Position numbers and translations under genes: made by a program. Below the pieces are notes generated by a model. The model was not told where the DNA came from. It searched no databases and saw nothing but the letters and a program-made list of their open reading frames with translations. From JALORV01 sp963780715 (GTDB lineage: Bacteria; Pseudomonadota; Gammaproteobacteria; Burkholderiales; Burkholderiaceae_F), in the NCBI GenBank assembly GCA_963780715.1, contig CAWADK010000026.1, forward strand, positions 1 through 64,000: DNA of 64,000 nucleotides. The letters are read 5' to 3'. How positions within the stretch are numbered: the first letter of the stretch is position 1; each line of letters opens with the position of its first letter. Below, in pieces: positions 45,410-54,430 of this stretch.

Positions 45410-48268
45410 ATGATGCGACAGTTCCAGGTCAATTCGTACCTGTTTGGCGGCAATGCGCCGTACGTCGAGGAGCTCTACGAGCGCTACCTCGACAACCCGG
45501 GCTCCGTGCCCGATAAATGGCGCGCCTACTTCGACCAGATGCAGCTGGTGCCGGCCGCCGATGGTTCGGCCAGTTCGCGCGATGTCGCGCATGCGCCGAT
45601 CGTCGAGTCCTTCGCGCAGCGCGCCAAGGCGGGCGCCTTCCAGCCCAAGGTGGCGCCGACCGACTTATCGGTCGCACGCAAGCAGGTCCACGTCCAGTCG
45701 ATCATCGCGGCCTACCGCTTCCTCGGCAATCGCTGGGCCAACCTCGATCCGCTGCAACGCCAGGAGCGTCCGGCGATTCCCGAACTCGAGCCGGGGTTCT
45801 ATGACCTGACCGAAGCCGACATGGACACCGCGTTTTCGGCGGCCAACACGTACTTTGGCCAGGAGCAGATGACGCTGCGCGAGATCATCACTGCCTTGCG
45901 CCAGACCTATTGCGGCAACGTCGGCGCCGAGTACATGTACATCTCCGATCCGGCGCAGAAGCGCTGGATCCAGCAGCGCCTGGAGTCGACACGCTCGACG
46001 CCGACCTTCACCGCAGAGCAGAAGATTCACATCCTCGAGCGCGTGACCGCCGCCGAAGGGCTGGAGCGCTACCTGCACACCAAATATGTCGGCCAGAAGC
46101 GCTTCTCGCTCGAGGGCGGCGAGACCTTCATCGCGTCGATGGATGAGCTGATCCAGCGCGCCGGTGCCACCGGCGTGGAAGAGATCGTCATCGGCATGGC
46201 GCACCGTGGGCGACTCAACGTGCTGGTGAACACGCTCGGCAAGATGCCCAAGGAGCTGTTCGCCGAGTTCGAAGGCAAGTCGGGCTCCGACCTGCCGGCG
46301 GGCGACGTGAAATACCACATGGGATTTTCCAGCGACATCTCGACGCCCGGCGGTCCGGTGCATCTTTCGCTGGCGTTCAACCCCTCGCACCTCGAGATCG
46401 TCAATCCGGTGGTCGAGGGGTCGGTGCGCGCGCGCCAGGAGCGTAGAGGCGACGAGGAGGGCGACAAGGTGCTGCCCGTGCTGGTGCACGGCGATGCGGC
46501 CTTCGCCGGGCAGGGCGTTGTCATGGAAACGCTCAACCTCGCACAGACCCGTGGCTATGGCACCGGGGGCACGGTGCACATCGTCATCAACAACCAGATC
46601 GGCTTCACGACGTCCGACCCGCGCGACACGCGGTCGACGATCTATTGCTCGGACGTCGTCAAGATGATCGAGGCGCCGGTGTTCCACGTGAACGGCGACG
46701 ATCCGGAGGCGGTGGTCTTCGTGACGCAGCTGGCGATGGACTACCGGCAGCAATTCAACCTCGACGTGGTCGTCGACATCGTCTGTTTCCGTCGCCTTGG
46801 CCACAACGAGCAGGACACTCCGGCCGTGACGCAGCCGCTGATGTACAAGAAGATCGGCGGCCATCCTGGCACCCGCAAGGTCTACGCGGAGAAGCTGGTC
46901 ACGCAGGGCACGATCCCGGCCGACCAGCCGGAGCAGATGGTCAAGGCCTATCGCGCCGCCATGGAAGAGGGCCGAACGACGTCGGACCCGGTGCTCACCA
47001 ATTACAAGAGCAAGTTCGCGGTCGACTGGTCGGCCTTCCTCAACCGCAAGTGGACCGACCACGCCGACACCGCGGTGCCCCTGGCAGAACTGAAGCGTCT
47101 GGGTGAGCGCATCACGACGATCCCGCCTCAGTTCAAGGTCCACTCGCTGGTCGAAAAGGTCATCGCGGACCGACGCGCCATGGCCGAAGGCAAGGTGCCG
47201 CTCGACTGGGGCATGGGAGAACACCTCGCCTTCGCGTCACTGGTTGCGAGCGGCTATGCCGTGCGCATCACCGGGCAGGACTCCGGCCGCGGGACATTCA
47301 CGCACCGCCACGCGGTGCTGCACGACCAGAATCGCGAGAAGTGGGACGAGGGTACGTTCATTCCGCTGCAGCATGTGTCGGAGACCCAGGCTCCGTTCAC
47401 GGTCATTGATTCGGTGCTGTCGGAGGAAGCCGTTCTGGCCTTCGAGTACGGCTATGCCAGTGCCGAGCCCAACGCGCTGGTCATCTGGGAAGCGCAGTTC
47501 GGCGACTTCGTCAACGGCGCACAGGTGGTCATCGACCAGTTCCTGTCATCGGGCGAGGTCAAGTGGGGTCGCCAGTCTGGCCTGACGCTGATGCTGCCGC
47601 ACGGCTACGAGGGCCAGGGTCCGGAGCACTCCTCGGCGCGGCTCGAGCGGTTCCTGCAGCTGGCGGCCGACAACAACATGCAGATCGCGCAGCCGACGAC
47701 AGCGGCGCAGATCTTCCACCTGCTGCGGCGGCAGATGATTCGGCTGTTCCGCAAGCCGCTGGTCATCATGACGCCGAAGTCACTGTTGCGTAACAAGGAC
47801 GCGGCTTCCGAGCTCACAGAACTCTCCCGCGGCGAGTTCCTGACCGTCATCGGCGAGCGCGACGCGTCGATCGAGGCCAAGAAGGTCAAGCGCATTGTCG
47901 TGTGCTCGGGCAAGGTCTACTACGACCTCCTTCACACGCGGCGCGAGCGCAAGGAAGACGACGTCGTTCTGCTGCGGCTCGAGCAGTTGTACCCGTTCCC
48001 GCACAAGGCGCTGGCCACGGAGTTCCGCAAATACCCGAACGCGACCGAGGTCGTGTGGTGCCAGGACGAGCCCGCCAACCAGGGGCCGTGGTTCTACACG
48101 CAGCATCACCTGCTAGAGAACATGGTCGAGGGCCAGAAGCTCGGCTACGCAGGTCGCGCGCCATCCGCGTCGCCGGCGGTCGGCTACTACGCGAAGCACG
48201 TCGAGCAGCAGAAGGCGCTGCTCGACACCGCCTTCGGCAAGCTCAAGGGCCTGGTCCTGAACAGATAA
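45410..48268 (+). CDS. sucA: 2-oxoglutarate dehydrogenase E1 component
   Basis: TPP-dependent E1 of about 952 residues, full length. It begins with the E2-binding N-terminal stretch (NSYLFGGNAPYVEELYERYL). TPP and active-site blocks include EEIVIGMAHRGRLNVLVNTLG, NPSHLEIVNPVVEG and FRRLGHNEQDTP. It decarboxylates 2-oxoglutarate and transfers succinyl to the lipoyl group of SucB. ATG at 45410 or 45413; GTG 45401 is also in frame. A 126-base spacer with a hairpin separates it from sucB. Confidence 0.96.
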   Translation: MMRQFQVNSYLFGGNAPYVEELYERYLDNPGSVPDKWRAYFDQMQLVPAADGSASSRDVAHAPIVESFAQRAKAGAFQPKVAPTDLSVARKQVHVQSIIAAYRFLGNRWANLDPLQRQERPAIPELEPGFYDLTEADMDTAFSAANTYFGQEQMTLREIITALRQTYCGNVGAEYMYISDPAQKRWIQQRLESTRSTPTFTAEQKIHILERVTAAEGLERYLHTKYVGQKRFSLEGGETFIASMDELIQRAGATGVEEIVIGMAHRGRLNVLVNTLGKMPKELFAEFEGKSGSDLPAGDVKYHMGFSSDISTPGGPVHLSLAFNPSHLEIVNPVVEGSVRARQERRGDEEGDKVLPVLVHGDAAFAGQGVVMETLNLAQTRGYGTGGTVHIVINNQIGFTTSDPRDTRSTIYCSDVVKMIEAPVFHVNGDDPEAVVFVTQLAMDYRQQFNLDVVVDIVCFRRLGHNEQDTPAVTQPLMYKKIGGHPGTRKVYAEKLVTQGTIPADQPEQMVKAYRAAMEEGRTTSDPVLTNYKSKFAVDWSAFLNRKWTDHADTAVPLAELKRLGERITTIPPQFKVHSLVEKVIADRRAMAEGKVPLDWGMGEHLAFASLVASGYAVRITGQDSGRGTFTHRHAVLHDQNREKWDEGTFIPLQHVSETQAPFTVIDSVLSEEAVLAFEYGYASAEPNALVIWEAQFGDFVNGAQVVIDQFLSSGEVKWGRQSGLTLMLPHGYEGQGPEHSSARLERFLQLAADNNMQIAQPTTAAQIFHLLRRQMIRLFRKPLVIMTPKSLLRNKDAASELTELSRGEFLTVIGERDASIEAKKVKRIVVCSGKVYYDLLHTRRERKEDDVVLLRLEQLYPFPHKALATEFRKYPNATEVVWCQDEPANQGPWFYTQHHLLENMVEGQKLGYAGRAPSASPAVGYYAKHVEQQKALLDTAFGKLKGLVLNR

Positions 48269-48302
48269 CGCGCGCACCGGTCGGCGTCGGTCGCGCGTGC
48301 CT

Positions 48303-48322
48303 TCGGGGCGGCAACGCCCCGA
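48303..48322 (+). terminator. hairpin between sucA and sucB
   Basis: A perfect 8-bp GC stem with GCAA tetraloop (48303-48310 with 48315-48322) in the sucA-sucB gap, without a T-run. GNRA-type loops make very stable hairpins; it may tune the sucA to sucB ratio or protect mRNA. Confidence 0.45.
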
Positions 48323-48394
48323 TCACCCGCTTCCGCAGGCCGATCGACGCCCCGCAGGCAGAGCGCGATCAACGCACATTCTGGAAAGAAGAAT

Positions 48395-49649
48395 ATGGCA
48401 CTCGTTGAAGTCAAGGTTCCACAGCTGTCCGAGTCGGTGGCGGAAGCCACGCTGCTGCAGTGGAAGAAGAAGCCCGGCGACGCCGTCGCGATGGACGAGA
48501 TCCTCATCGAGATCGAGACCGACAAGGTGGTGCTGGAAGTCCCTGCGCCCGCCGCCGGCGTGCTCGGCCAGATCATCAAGGGCGACGGGGCAACCGTTGT
48601 TTCAGGTGAGGTCATCGCCGCGGTGGACACCGACGGCAAGGCGGCAGCAGCGCCGGCCCAGGCCGCCGCGCCTGCGCCGGCGGCAGCTCCGAAGCCGGCC
48701 ACCGCACCGACGCCGGCAGCGGCTGCCGGCGTGCCCATGCCCGCCGCAGCCAAGCGGATGGCCGATGCCGGGTTGCCTCCGGGATCGGTGGCGGGCACCG
48801 GAAAGGATGGTCGCGTGACCAAGGGTGATGTGCTGGGCGCGCTCGCCGCCGGGGCGACGGCTCCGACCGACCCCGGTGCCAGTGGCCGCGGTTGCGAAGC
48901 CGGCGTTGCCGGAAGTGAAAGCGCCGCTCGATCTTTCGGGTCTGGCCAATCGACCCGAGCAGCGCGTGCCGATGTCGCGGCTGCGCCAGCGCGTGGCCGA
49001 GCGACTGGTGCAGTCGCAGTCCACGGCGGCGATCCTGACCACGTTCAACGAGGTCAACATGCAGCCGCTGATGGACATGCGCAACCGCTACAAGGACCGC
49101 TTCGAGAAGGAGCACGGCGTGAAGCTCGGCTTCATGTCGTTCTTCGTCAAGGCGGCGGTGGCGGCGCTGAAGAAGTACCCGGTCGTCAATGCGTCGGTCG
49201 ACGGCAACGACATCGTCTATCACGGCTACTTCGACATCGGCATCGCGGTCGGATCGCCGCGTGGCCTCGTCGTGCCGATCCTGCGCGATGCCGACCAGAT
49301 GACGTTCGCCGACATCGAGAAGAAGATCGCCGACTACGGCAAGCGGGCGGGCGAGGGCAAGCTGGCGCTCGAGGAACTCACCGGTGGCACGTTCTCGATC
49401 TCCAATGGCGGCGTCTTCGGCTCGATGCTGTCGACGCCGATCATCAACCCGCCGCAGTCCGCCATCCTCGGCGTGCATGCGACCAAGGAGCGCGCCGTCG
49501 TGGAGAACGGACAGATCGTGGTGCGGCCGATGAACTACCTGGCGATGTCGTACGACCACCGGATCATCGATGGCCGCGAGGCGGTGCTGGCGCTGGTGAC
49601 GATGAAGGAGGCGCTCGAAGACCCGGCGCGCCTCCTGCTCGAAGTCTGA
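48395..49649 (+). CDS. sucB: dihydrolipoyl succinyltransferase (E2), frameshifted
   Basis: About 417 residues once repaired. Lipoyl domain with the modified lysine in EIETDKVVLEV (residue about 44), Ala/Pro linker, E3-binding domain (PAAKRMADAGLPPGSVAGTG), then the catalytic domain ending in SYDHRIIDGREAVLAL with the active-site histidine. One extra base near 48866-48874, probably in the CCCC run, shifts the frame in the linker before VAAVAKPALPEVKAP. Both halves match the family closely, so this is most likely a sequence error in an essential TCA gene. Uncorrected, the frame runs into the next gene. Confidence 0.92.
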
Positions 49650-49666
49650 CGAACGGGAGGACTGCC

Positions 49667-49979
49667 ATGACCGTGGCCGACGAACTCGAAAAGCTGCACC
49701 GCCTGCTGCTTTCCGGCGCTCTGACTCAGGCCGAGTACGAGTCCGCCAAGGCGCGGCTGCTGGCTGGCGCACCAGACAGCGGCTCGCTCGCTGTCAACCG
49801 CCTGCGGCTTTCGAACGACGACAAGTGGATCGCGGGCGTGTGCGGCGGGAATCGCGGCGGTCACCGGAGTCGAGTCCTGGATCTGGCGCCTCATCTTCGT
49901 GCTCGGACTGATGGTCGGCGGATTCACCGTCGTCCTGTACATCATCTTCTGGATCTTCGTGCCGCGCGACGCGATGTAG
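49667..49979 (+). CDS. small PspC/SHOCT-type membrane protein, frameshifted
   Basis: About 103 residues once repaired. The first part (DELEKLHRLLLSGALTQAEY) is a short SHOCT-like helical motif. The second, RLSNDDKWIAGVCGG, is the start of a PspC domain. An extra A near 49847-49852 breaks the frame; the other frame continues IAAVTGVESWIWRLIFVLGL and a second hydrophobic helix to PRDAM and the stop at 49979. PspC proteins sense membrane stress in E. coli; here the role is unknown. It sits between sucB and lpd with good ribosome spacing (ggagg). Confidence 0.75.
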
Positions 49980-50000
49980 CGCGCACGGCGAAAGGCAAGC

Positions 50001-51440
50001 ATGGCCAAGAACTTCGACGTCGTCGTCATCGGGGGCGGTCCCGGCGGCTACATCGCGGCAATCCGCGCGGCCCAGCTCGGGCTCGCTGCGGCCTGCATTG
50101 ACGAGTGGAAGAACAAGGACGGCGGCCCGGCGCCGGGCGGAACCTGCACGAATGTCGGCTGCATCCCCTCCAAGGCGCTGCTGCAGTCGTCGGAACACTA
50201 CGAGCAGGCGGGCCACCACTTCGCCGCGCACGGCATCGAAGTCAAGGGCCTGGGTCTCGACCTTGCGAAGATGCTTGGCCGCAAGGACGGCGTCGTCAAG
50301 CAGAACAACGACGGAATCCTGTACCTCTTCAAGAAGAACAAGGTCGCGTTCTTCCACGGCCGCGGTTCGTTCGTCGGCCGCAACGATGCCGGGATCGAGG
50401 TCAAGGTCAGCGGTGCGGCGGAGGAAACGCTGATCGCCCGTCATGTCATCGTCGCCACCGGGTCGAACGCGCGCGCCTTGCCTGGCGCGGCATTCGACGA
50501 GAAGCGCATTCTTTCGAACGACGGGGCGCTGTCGATCGCGGAGGTGCCGAAGCGCCTCGGCGTCATCGGCGCGGGCGTCATCGGTCTCGAAATGGGCTCG
50601 GTGTGGCGTCGCCTCGGCGCCGAGGTGACGGTCCTCGAAGCCCTGCCCGCGTTCCTCGGCGCCGTCGATGAGCAGATCGCCCGTGAAGCGGCGAAGCTGT
50701 TTGCGCGCCAGGGGCTGAAGATCTCGCTCGGAGTGAAGATCGAGAAGGTCGCCGTCGAGAAGAAGGGCAAGGCCGAGGAAGTCCGTGTCGATTACACCGA
50801 CTCCGCCGGTGCGGCCCAGACGCTTGCGGTGGATCGCCTTATCGTCTCGATCGGTCGCGTGCCCAACACCATCGGACTCGCTCCGGAGGCGATCGGACTT
50901 GCGCTCGACGAGCGTGGCTTTGTCGCGGTCGACGACGATTGCCGCAGCAATGTGCCCAACGTCTGGGCCGTCGGCGATGTCGTGCGCGGACCGATGCTCG
51001 CGCACAAGGCGGAAGAAGAGGGCGTGGCAGTCGCGGAGCGTATCGCCGGCCAGCATGGCCACGTCAACTTCAACACGATCCCGTGGGTCATCTACACCTC
51101 GCCCGAGATCGCCTGGGTCGGCCAGACCGAGCAGCAACTGAAGGCGGCGGGCCGTGCCTACCGCGCCGGAACCTTTCCGTTCGCTGCCAACGGCCGGGCG
51201 CGTGCGCTGGGCGACACGAACGGCATGGTCAAGTTTCTTGCCGACGCGGCGACGGACGAGATCCTCGGCGTGCACATCATCGGCCCGTTCGCTTCCGAGC
51301 TGATCGCCGAGGCGGTGGTGGCGATGGAGTTCCGCGCCTCGTCCGAGGACATCGCGCGCATTTGCCACGCGCACCCGTCACTGTCGGAAGCCACCAAGGA
51401 GGCGGCACTGGCAGTGGACAAGCGCACGCTCAACTTCTAA
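50001..51440 (+). CDS. lpdA: dihydrolipoyl dehydrogenase (E3)
   Basis: FAD disulfide oxidoreductase of 479 residues. FAD loop VVIGGGPGGYIAAI, redox cysteines Cys49 and Cys54 (GGTCTNVGCIPSK), NAD loop GVIGAGVIGLEMGS, second FAD motif NVWAVGDVVRGPMLAHKAEEEG (quoted in part as WAVGDVV), and the C-terminal His-Glu in CHAHPSLSEATKEA. It reoxidises dihydrolipoate of SucB and makes NADH. It has the Lpd form with an acidic insert after the first helix (DEWKNKDGGPAPG). Confidence 0.96.
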   Translation: MAKNFDVVVIGGGPGGYIAAIRAAQLGLAAACIDEWKNKDGGPAPGGTCTNVGCIPSKALLQSSEHYEQAGHHFAAHGIEVKGLGLDLAKMLGRKDGVVKQNNDGILYLFKKNKVAFFHGRGSFVGRNDAGIEVKVSGAAEETLIARHVIVATGSNARALPGAAFDEKRILSNDGALSIAEVPKRLGVIGAGVIGLEMGSVWRRLGAEVTVLEALPAFLGAVDEQIAREAAKLFARQGLKISLGVKIEKVAVEKKGKAEEVRVDYTDSAGAAQTLAVDRLIVSIGRVPNTIGLAPEAIGLALDERGFVAVDDDCRSNVPNVWAVGDVVRGPMLAHKAEEEGVAVAERIAGQHGHVNFNTIPWVIYTSPEIAWVGQTEQQLKAAGRAYRAGTFPFAANGRARALGDTNGMVKFLADAATDEILGVHIIGPFASELIAEAVVAMEFRASSEDIARICHAHPSLSEATKEAALAVDKRTLNF

Positions 51441-51495
51441 GTGCACGCTTCCAGCACCGGACCGTCGTCAGTCAACGCCACACTCGTCGCGCCGC

Positions 51496-52587
51496 GTGCC
51501 GTTCCGCTCCCAGCTTGACGCTTTGCTGGCCCAGCGTGGCTACTCGCTCGATGCGGCCCAGGAGCGGGCCGCGGTCCGGCTGCAGCAACTGCAGGATGAG
51601 TGGGCGAGCTACAAGGCACATCGCTCCAGCGCGCTGAAGAAGCTGCTCGTGCGCCCGCCGGTGCCGCGCGGTGTTTACCTGTGGGGCGACGTCGGACGCG
51701 GCAAGAGCTTCCTGATGGATGCGTTCTTCGCTGCGGTGCCGTTGATACGCAAGACGCGCGTGCACTTCCATGAGTTCATGCGCAGTGTCCATGCGGAACT
51801 GCACGAGCTGCGAGGCACCGCCGATCCGCTCGACGAGGTGGCACGCCGGATCGCGCGACGCCATCGCCTGATCTGCTTCGACGAATTCCATGTCTCCGAC
51901 ATCGCCGACGCGATGATCCTGTATCGCCTGCTCGAGCGGCTGTTTGCGCTCAATGTCGGACTGGTCATCACTTCCAACTACGCGCCGGACGCCCTGTACC
52001 CCGACGGCCTGCACCGCGACCGCATGTTGCCGGCGATCGCTCTGCTGAAGGAGCGGCTCGACGTGGTTCACGTTGACGGCGGCATCGACTATCGCAGGCG
52101 GGCGATGGAGCGCATCGAGGCTTACCTGACGCCGTGGGGCGTGGCGGCCGAGGCGGCGCTGACGGCTGCGTTCGAACGCGTGGCCGAGACCGATGACGAC
52201 GATCCCGTGCTGACGATCGAGGCGCGCCAGATCCGCGCGCGCCGCCGTGCCGGTGGCGTGGTCTGGTTCGACTTCGCGGTACTGTGCGGTGGACCGCGCT
52301 CGCAGAACGACTATCTGGAGATCGCCGCCCGCTTCCATACGGTGCTGCTGTCGAACGTGCCTCGCATGTCGGCCGGTCAGGCGTCCGAAGCGCGGCGATT
52401 CACCTGGCTCGTCGATGTGCTCTACGATCACCGCGTGAAGCTGCTGCTATCCGCTGAGGCGCCAGCCGGCGAGCTTTACCGATCCGGCGCACTGGCCAAC
52501 GAGTTCGCACGCACGGTGTCGCGGCTCGAGGAAATGCAGTCGCGGGAGTATCTCGAATCTGCCCGCAGGAACATCGTCCGCGTGTAG
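51496..52587 (+). CDS. zapE: cell division protein ZapE (AFG1-family ATPase)
   Basis: ATPase of 363 residues. Walker A is at residues 64-71 (GDVGRGKS), Walker B in LICFDEFHVSDIADAM, and a sensor stretch VITSNYAPDALYPDGL. ZapE associates with the Z-ring and destabilises FtsZ polymers in E. coli; AFG1 relatives are mitochondrial. It starts with GTG at 51496. Its position after lpd is common in Betaproteobacteria. Confidence 0.92.
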   Translation: MPFRSQLDALLAQRGYSLDAAQERAAVRLQQLQDEWASYKAHRSSALKKLLVRPPVPRGVYLWGDVGRGKSFLMDAFFAAVPLIRKTRVHFHEFMRSVHAELHELRGTADPLDEVARRIARRHRLICFDEFHVSDIADAMILYRLLERLFALNVGLVITSNYAPDALYPDGLHRDRMLPAIALLKERLDVVHVDGGIDYRRRAMERIEAYLTPWGVAAEAALTAAFERVAETDDDDPVLTIEARQIRARRRAGGVVWFDFAVLCGGPRSQNDYLEIAARFHTVLLSNVPRMSAGQASEARRFTWLVDVLYDHRVKLLLSAEAPAGELYRSGALANEFARTVSRLEEMQSREYLESARRNIVRV

Positions 52588-52612
52588 GCGAATTCGACGC
52601 GTCGGACGTTCA

Positions 52613-53346
52613 ATGCACATGCGCCTGTTCATCCTTGCCGTTCTTGTTCTGCTGACGGGCCACGCCCGCGCTGAAGACTTCGCCGCGCGCTTTCCTTCGG
52701 GAAGCATCACGACGCGCGAGAAGGCTGACGAGGTCATCAAGGCGGCCCGGCAGGAAGAGGAACGGCAGAGGAAGGTCTTCGATGCGCGCGATGCCGAGTG
52801 CTACCGCGCGTCCTCGTCAACGATTGCCGCGAAACGGTGCGACGCGAGCGCGAACTCGCGCGGCGCGACGTGCAGCGCGTCGAACTGGAAGCCAAGGACA
52901 CGAAGCGCCGCCTCGACCAGGAGGACCTCGCCAGGCGACGCGCGGAAGAGGACAAGCAGCGGGCGACGCAGGAAGCCGGGCGGGCCGAGAAGGAGGCCGC
53001 CGCGCGCAAGCAGGCGGAGCAACGCGGTGCGGAAGCGTCGGCGAAGAGCTCTGGCAAGTCTCCCGAAGAGGCTGCGCAGAACCGGGCGGAATACGAACGC
53101 AAGCAGCAGGAGCATGCGGCCCGGCTCGCGAAGGAGCAGCAGGAGGCGGCCACGCGCGCGCAGAACGCGGCCGAGTATCAGCAGAAGCAGGCGGATGCCG
53201 CCAAGCGGGCGGCCGATGCCGAAGCGGAGCGCAAGAAGCGTGAAGCCCGGCGACTGGAGCGCAAGCAGACCCTGGAAAAGAAAGAGGCCGAGCGCGAAGC
53301 GCTGCGCAAGCGCGCCGAAGAGGCTGCGGCGTCGGCGACGCGCTAG
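52613..53346 (+). CDS. secreted coiled-coil protein, frameshifted
   Basis: About 244 residues once repaired. A signal peptide (MHMRLFILAVLVLLTGHARA) leads to an ordered stretch (EDFAARFPSGSITTREKADE) and DARDAECYR. Near 52803-52812 one base is missing; the next frame continues VLVNDCRETVRRERELARRD and then a long Lys/Glu/Arg/Ala-rich coiled coil to the end (KRAADAEAERKKREARRLER). Cysteines on either side of the break (ECYR and NDCRE) suit a periplasmic disulfide. Function unknown. It converges with the PP2C gene, and the two stops overlap within CTAG. Confidence 0.7.
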
Positions 53347-54125
53347 CAGACTGGCCGCGCAGCGCCTGCTGTGGGCTGGCGGATCCGAGGCGGATGATGA
53401 CCACGGACAAGATTGTCGCCGCGCCCCTCGGCGCGCTCCCGAGCCAGCGAAACGAGGCGCTCCGAGGCCTCGCGCGGCGGCTGGCTGTAGAGAATCTCGC
53501 CGAGCTCGTCGTCCTCGAAGTACGCCCAAAGCCCGTCACTCGCCAGCAGGAACATGTCGCCCTCGCGCAGGGCGTTTTCCTCGCCAATGGCGACCTTGGG
53601 CTTCTTGTTGATCCCCAGGGCGCTCACCAGGATGTTCTTGTAGCGGACCGCGGCGAGTTCCGCGTCCTCGTGTCGGCCTTCCAGCCGGAGCTGTTCAGCG
53701 TACGTGTGATCCTCGGTTCGATGGACCAGCCGTCCGCCGCGGAAGAAGTACAGGCGGCTGTCACCGGCGTTCGCCCAGATCGCGTAATTCTTCTTGATGA
53801 TGAGGGCGCACAGCGTGCTGTGCGGCTCCTTTTCGGCGGAGATCGCGGTCAGGCGGATGACGGTGTGCGCTTCGGCGGCCAGGTGCAGCAGCATGTCCCG
53901 GTACGTCGAGTCCCGGTCCGTCATGTCCTTGAAGAGGTTTTCGGCCGTGCTGACGACCTGGTCGGCGGCCAACCTACCGCCGGTCCGCCCTCCCATGCCG
54001 TCTGCGACGATCGCGAGCATGGCGCCCGGATTACGCGGGCTCGTGATGATGGCGGCGCGGTCTTGTTGTTCCTGCCGGTCCCCGATGTGCTGGGCGACGC
54101 AGACGTTGACTTTGAAGCTTGACAC
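53343..54125 (-). CDS. PP2C-type serine/threonine phosphatase, C-terminal end uncertain
   Basis: Soluble phosphatase of about 260 residues. Metal-binding aspartates lie in GDRQEQQDRAA, IVADGMGGRTGGRLAAD, LASDGLW and GRGDN. It removes phosphate from Ser/Thr of unknown targets; such genes often pair with a kinase, but none is nearby. After GDNL the frame loses likeness; one base over it reads SVVIIRLGSASPQQ, as the family does, so an extra T at about 53408-53411 is probable. That other frame has no early stop, so the true end is unclear; I report the stop at 53343. All metal sites precede the break. Confidence 0.85.
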   Translation of the reverse strand: MSSFKVNVCVAQHIGDRQEQQDRAAIITSPRNPGAMLAIVADGMGGRTGGRLAADQVVSTAENLFKDMTDRDSTYRDMLLHLAAEAHTVIRLTAISAEKEPHSTLCALIIKKNYAIWANAGDSRLYFFRGGRLVHRTEDHTYAEQLRLEGRHEDAELAAVRYKNILVSALGINKKPKVAIGEENALREGDMFLLASDGLWAYFEDDELGEILYSQPPREASERLVSLARERAEGRGDNLVRGHHPPRIRQPTAGAARPVC

Positions 54126-54232
54126 GCGGGTCGATGGGACTTTGAAGGAAGTCTATCATCGGCGCTCTCGTGCACTGCCGAGCGCCGGGTACCGTGCCCT
54201 TTTCAGGCCCACTTTGACGATTCGCACTGAGA

Positions 54233-54430
54233 ATGGACCAGGACGACATCAAGCGGCGCATCATCGAGCTGCAGGTCGAGCACCGCGATCTCGACGAGGC
54301 GATCGAGCGGCTCGCGCTGCAGCCCGGCGTCGATGAACTGGCGCTGCGACGGATGAAAAAGCGCAAGTTGCAGATCAAGGACTCGGTGCGCCTGCTCGAA
54401 ATGCGCCTGGTCCCCGACATTCCGGCGTGA
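54233..54430 (+). CDS. YdcH-like DUF465 protein
   Basis: Protein of 65 residues, almost wholly helical, matching DUF465: MDQDDIKRRIIELQVEHRDL, then LRRMKKRKLQIKDSVRLLE. Small proteins of this family are common and of unknown role. The stop overlaps the start of the helicase gene (GTGA), so the two are coupled. It diverges from the phosphatase across 107 bases. Confidence 0.88.
   Translation: MDQDDIKRRIIELQVEHRDLDEAIERLALQPGVDELALRRMKKRKLQIKDSVRLLEMRLVPDIPA

Noticed and set aside
48395..50101. A 568-residue SucB variant with a novel tail
   Set aside because: The tail is out-of-frame translation after the indel near 48870; the true catalytic domain lies one frame over and ends at 49649.
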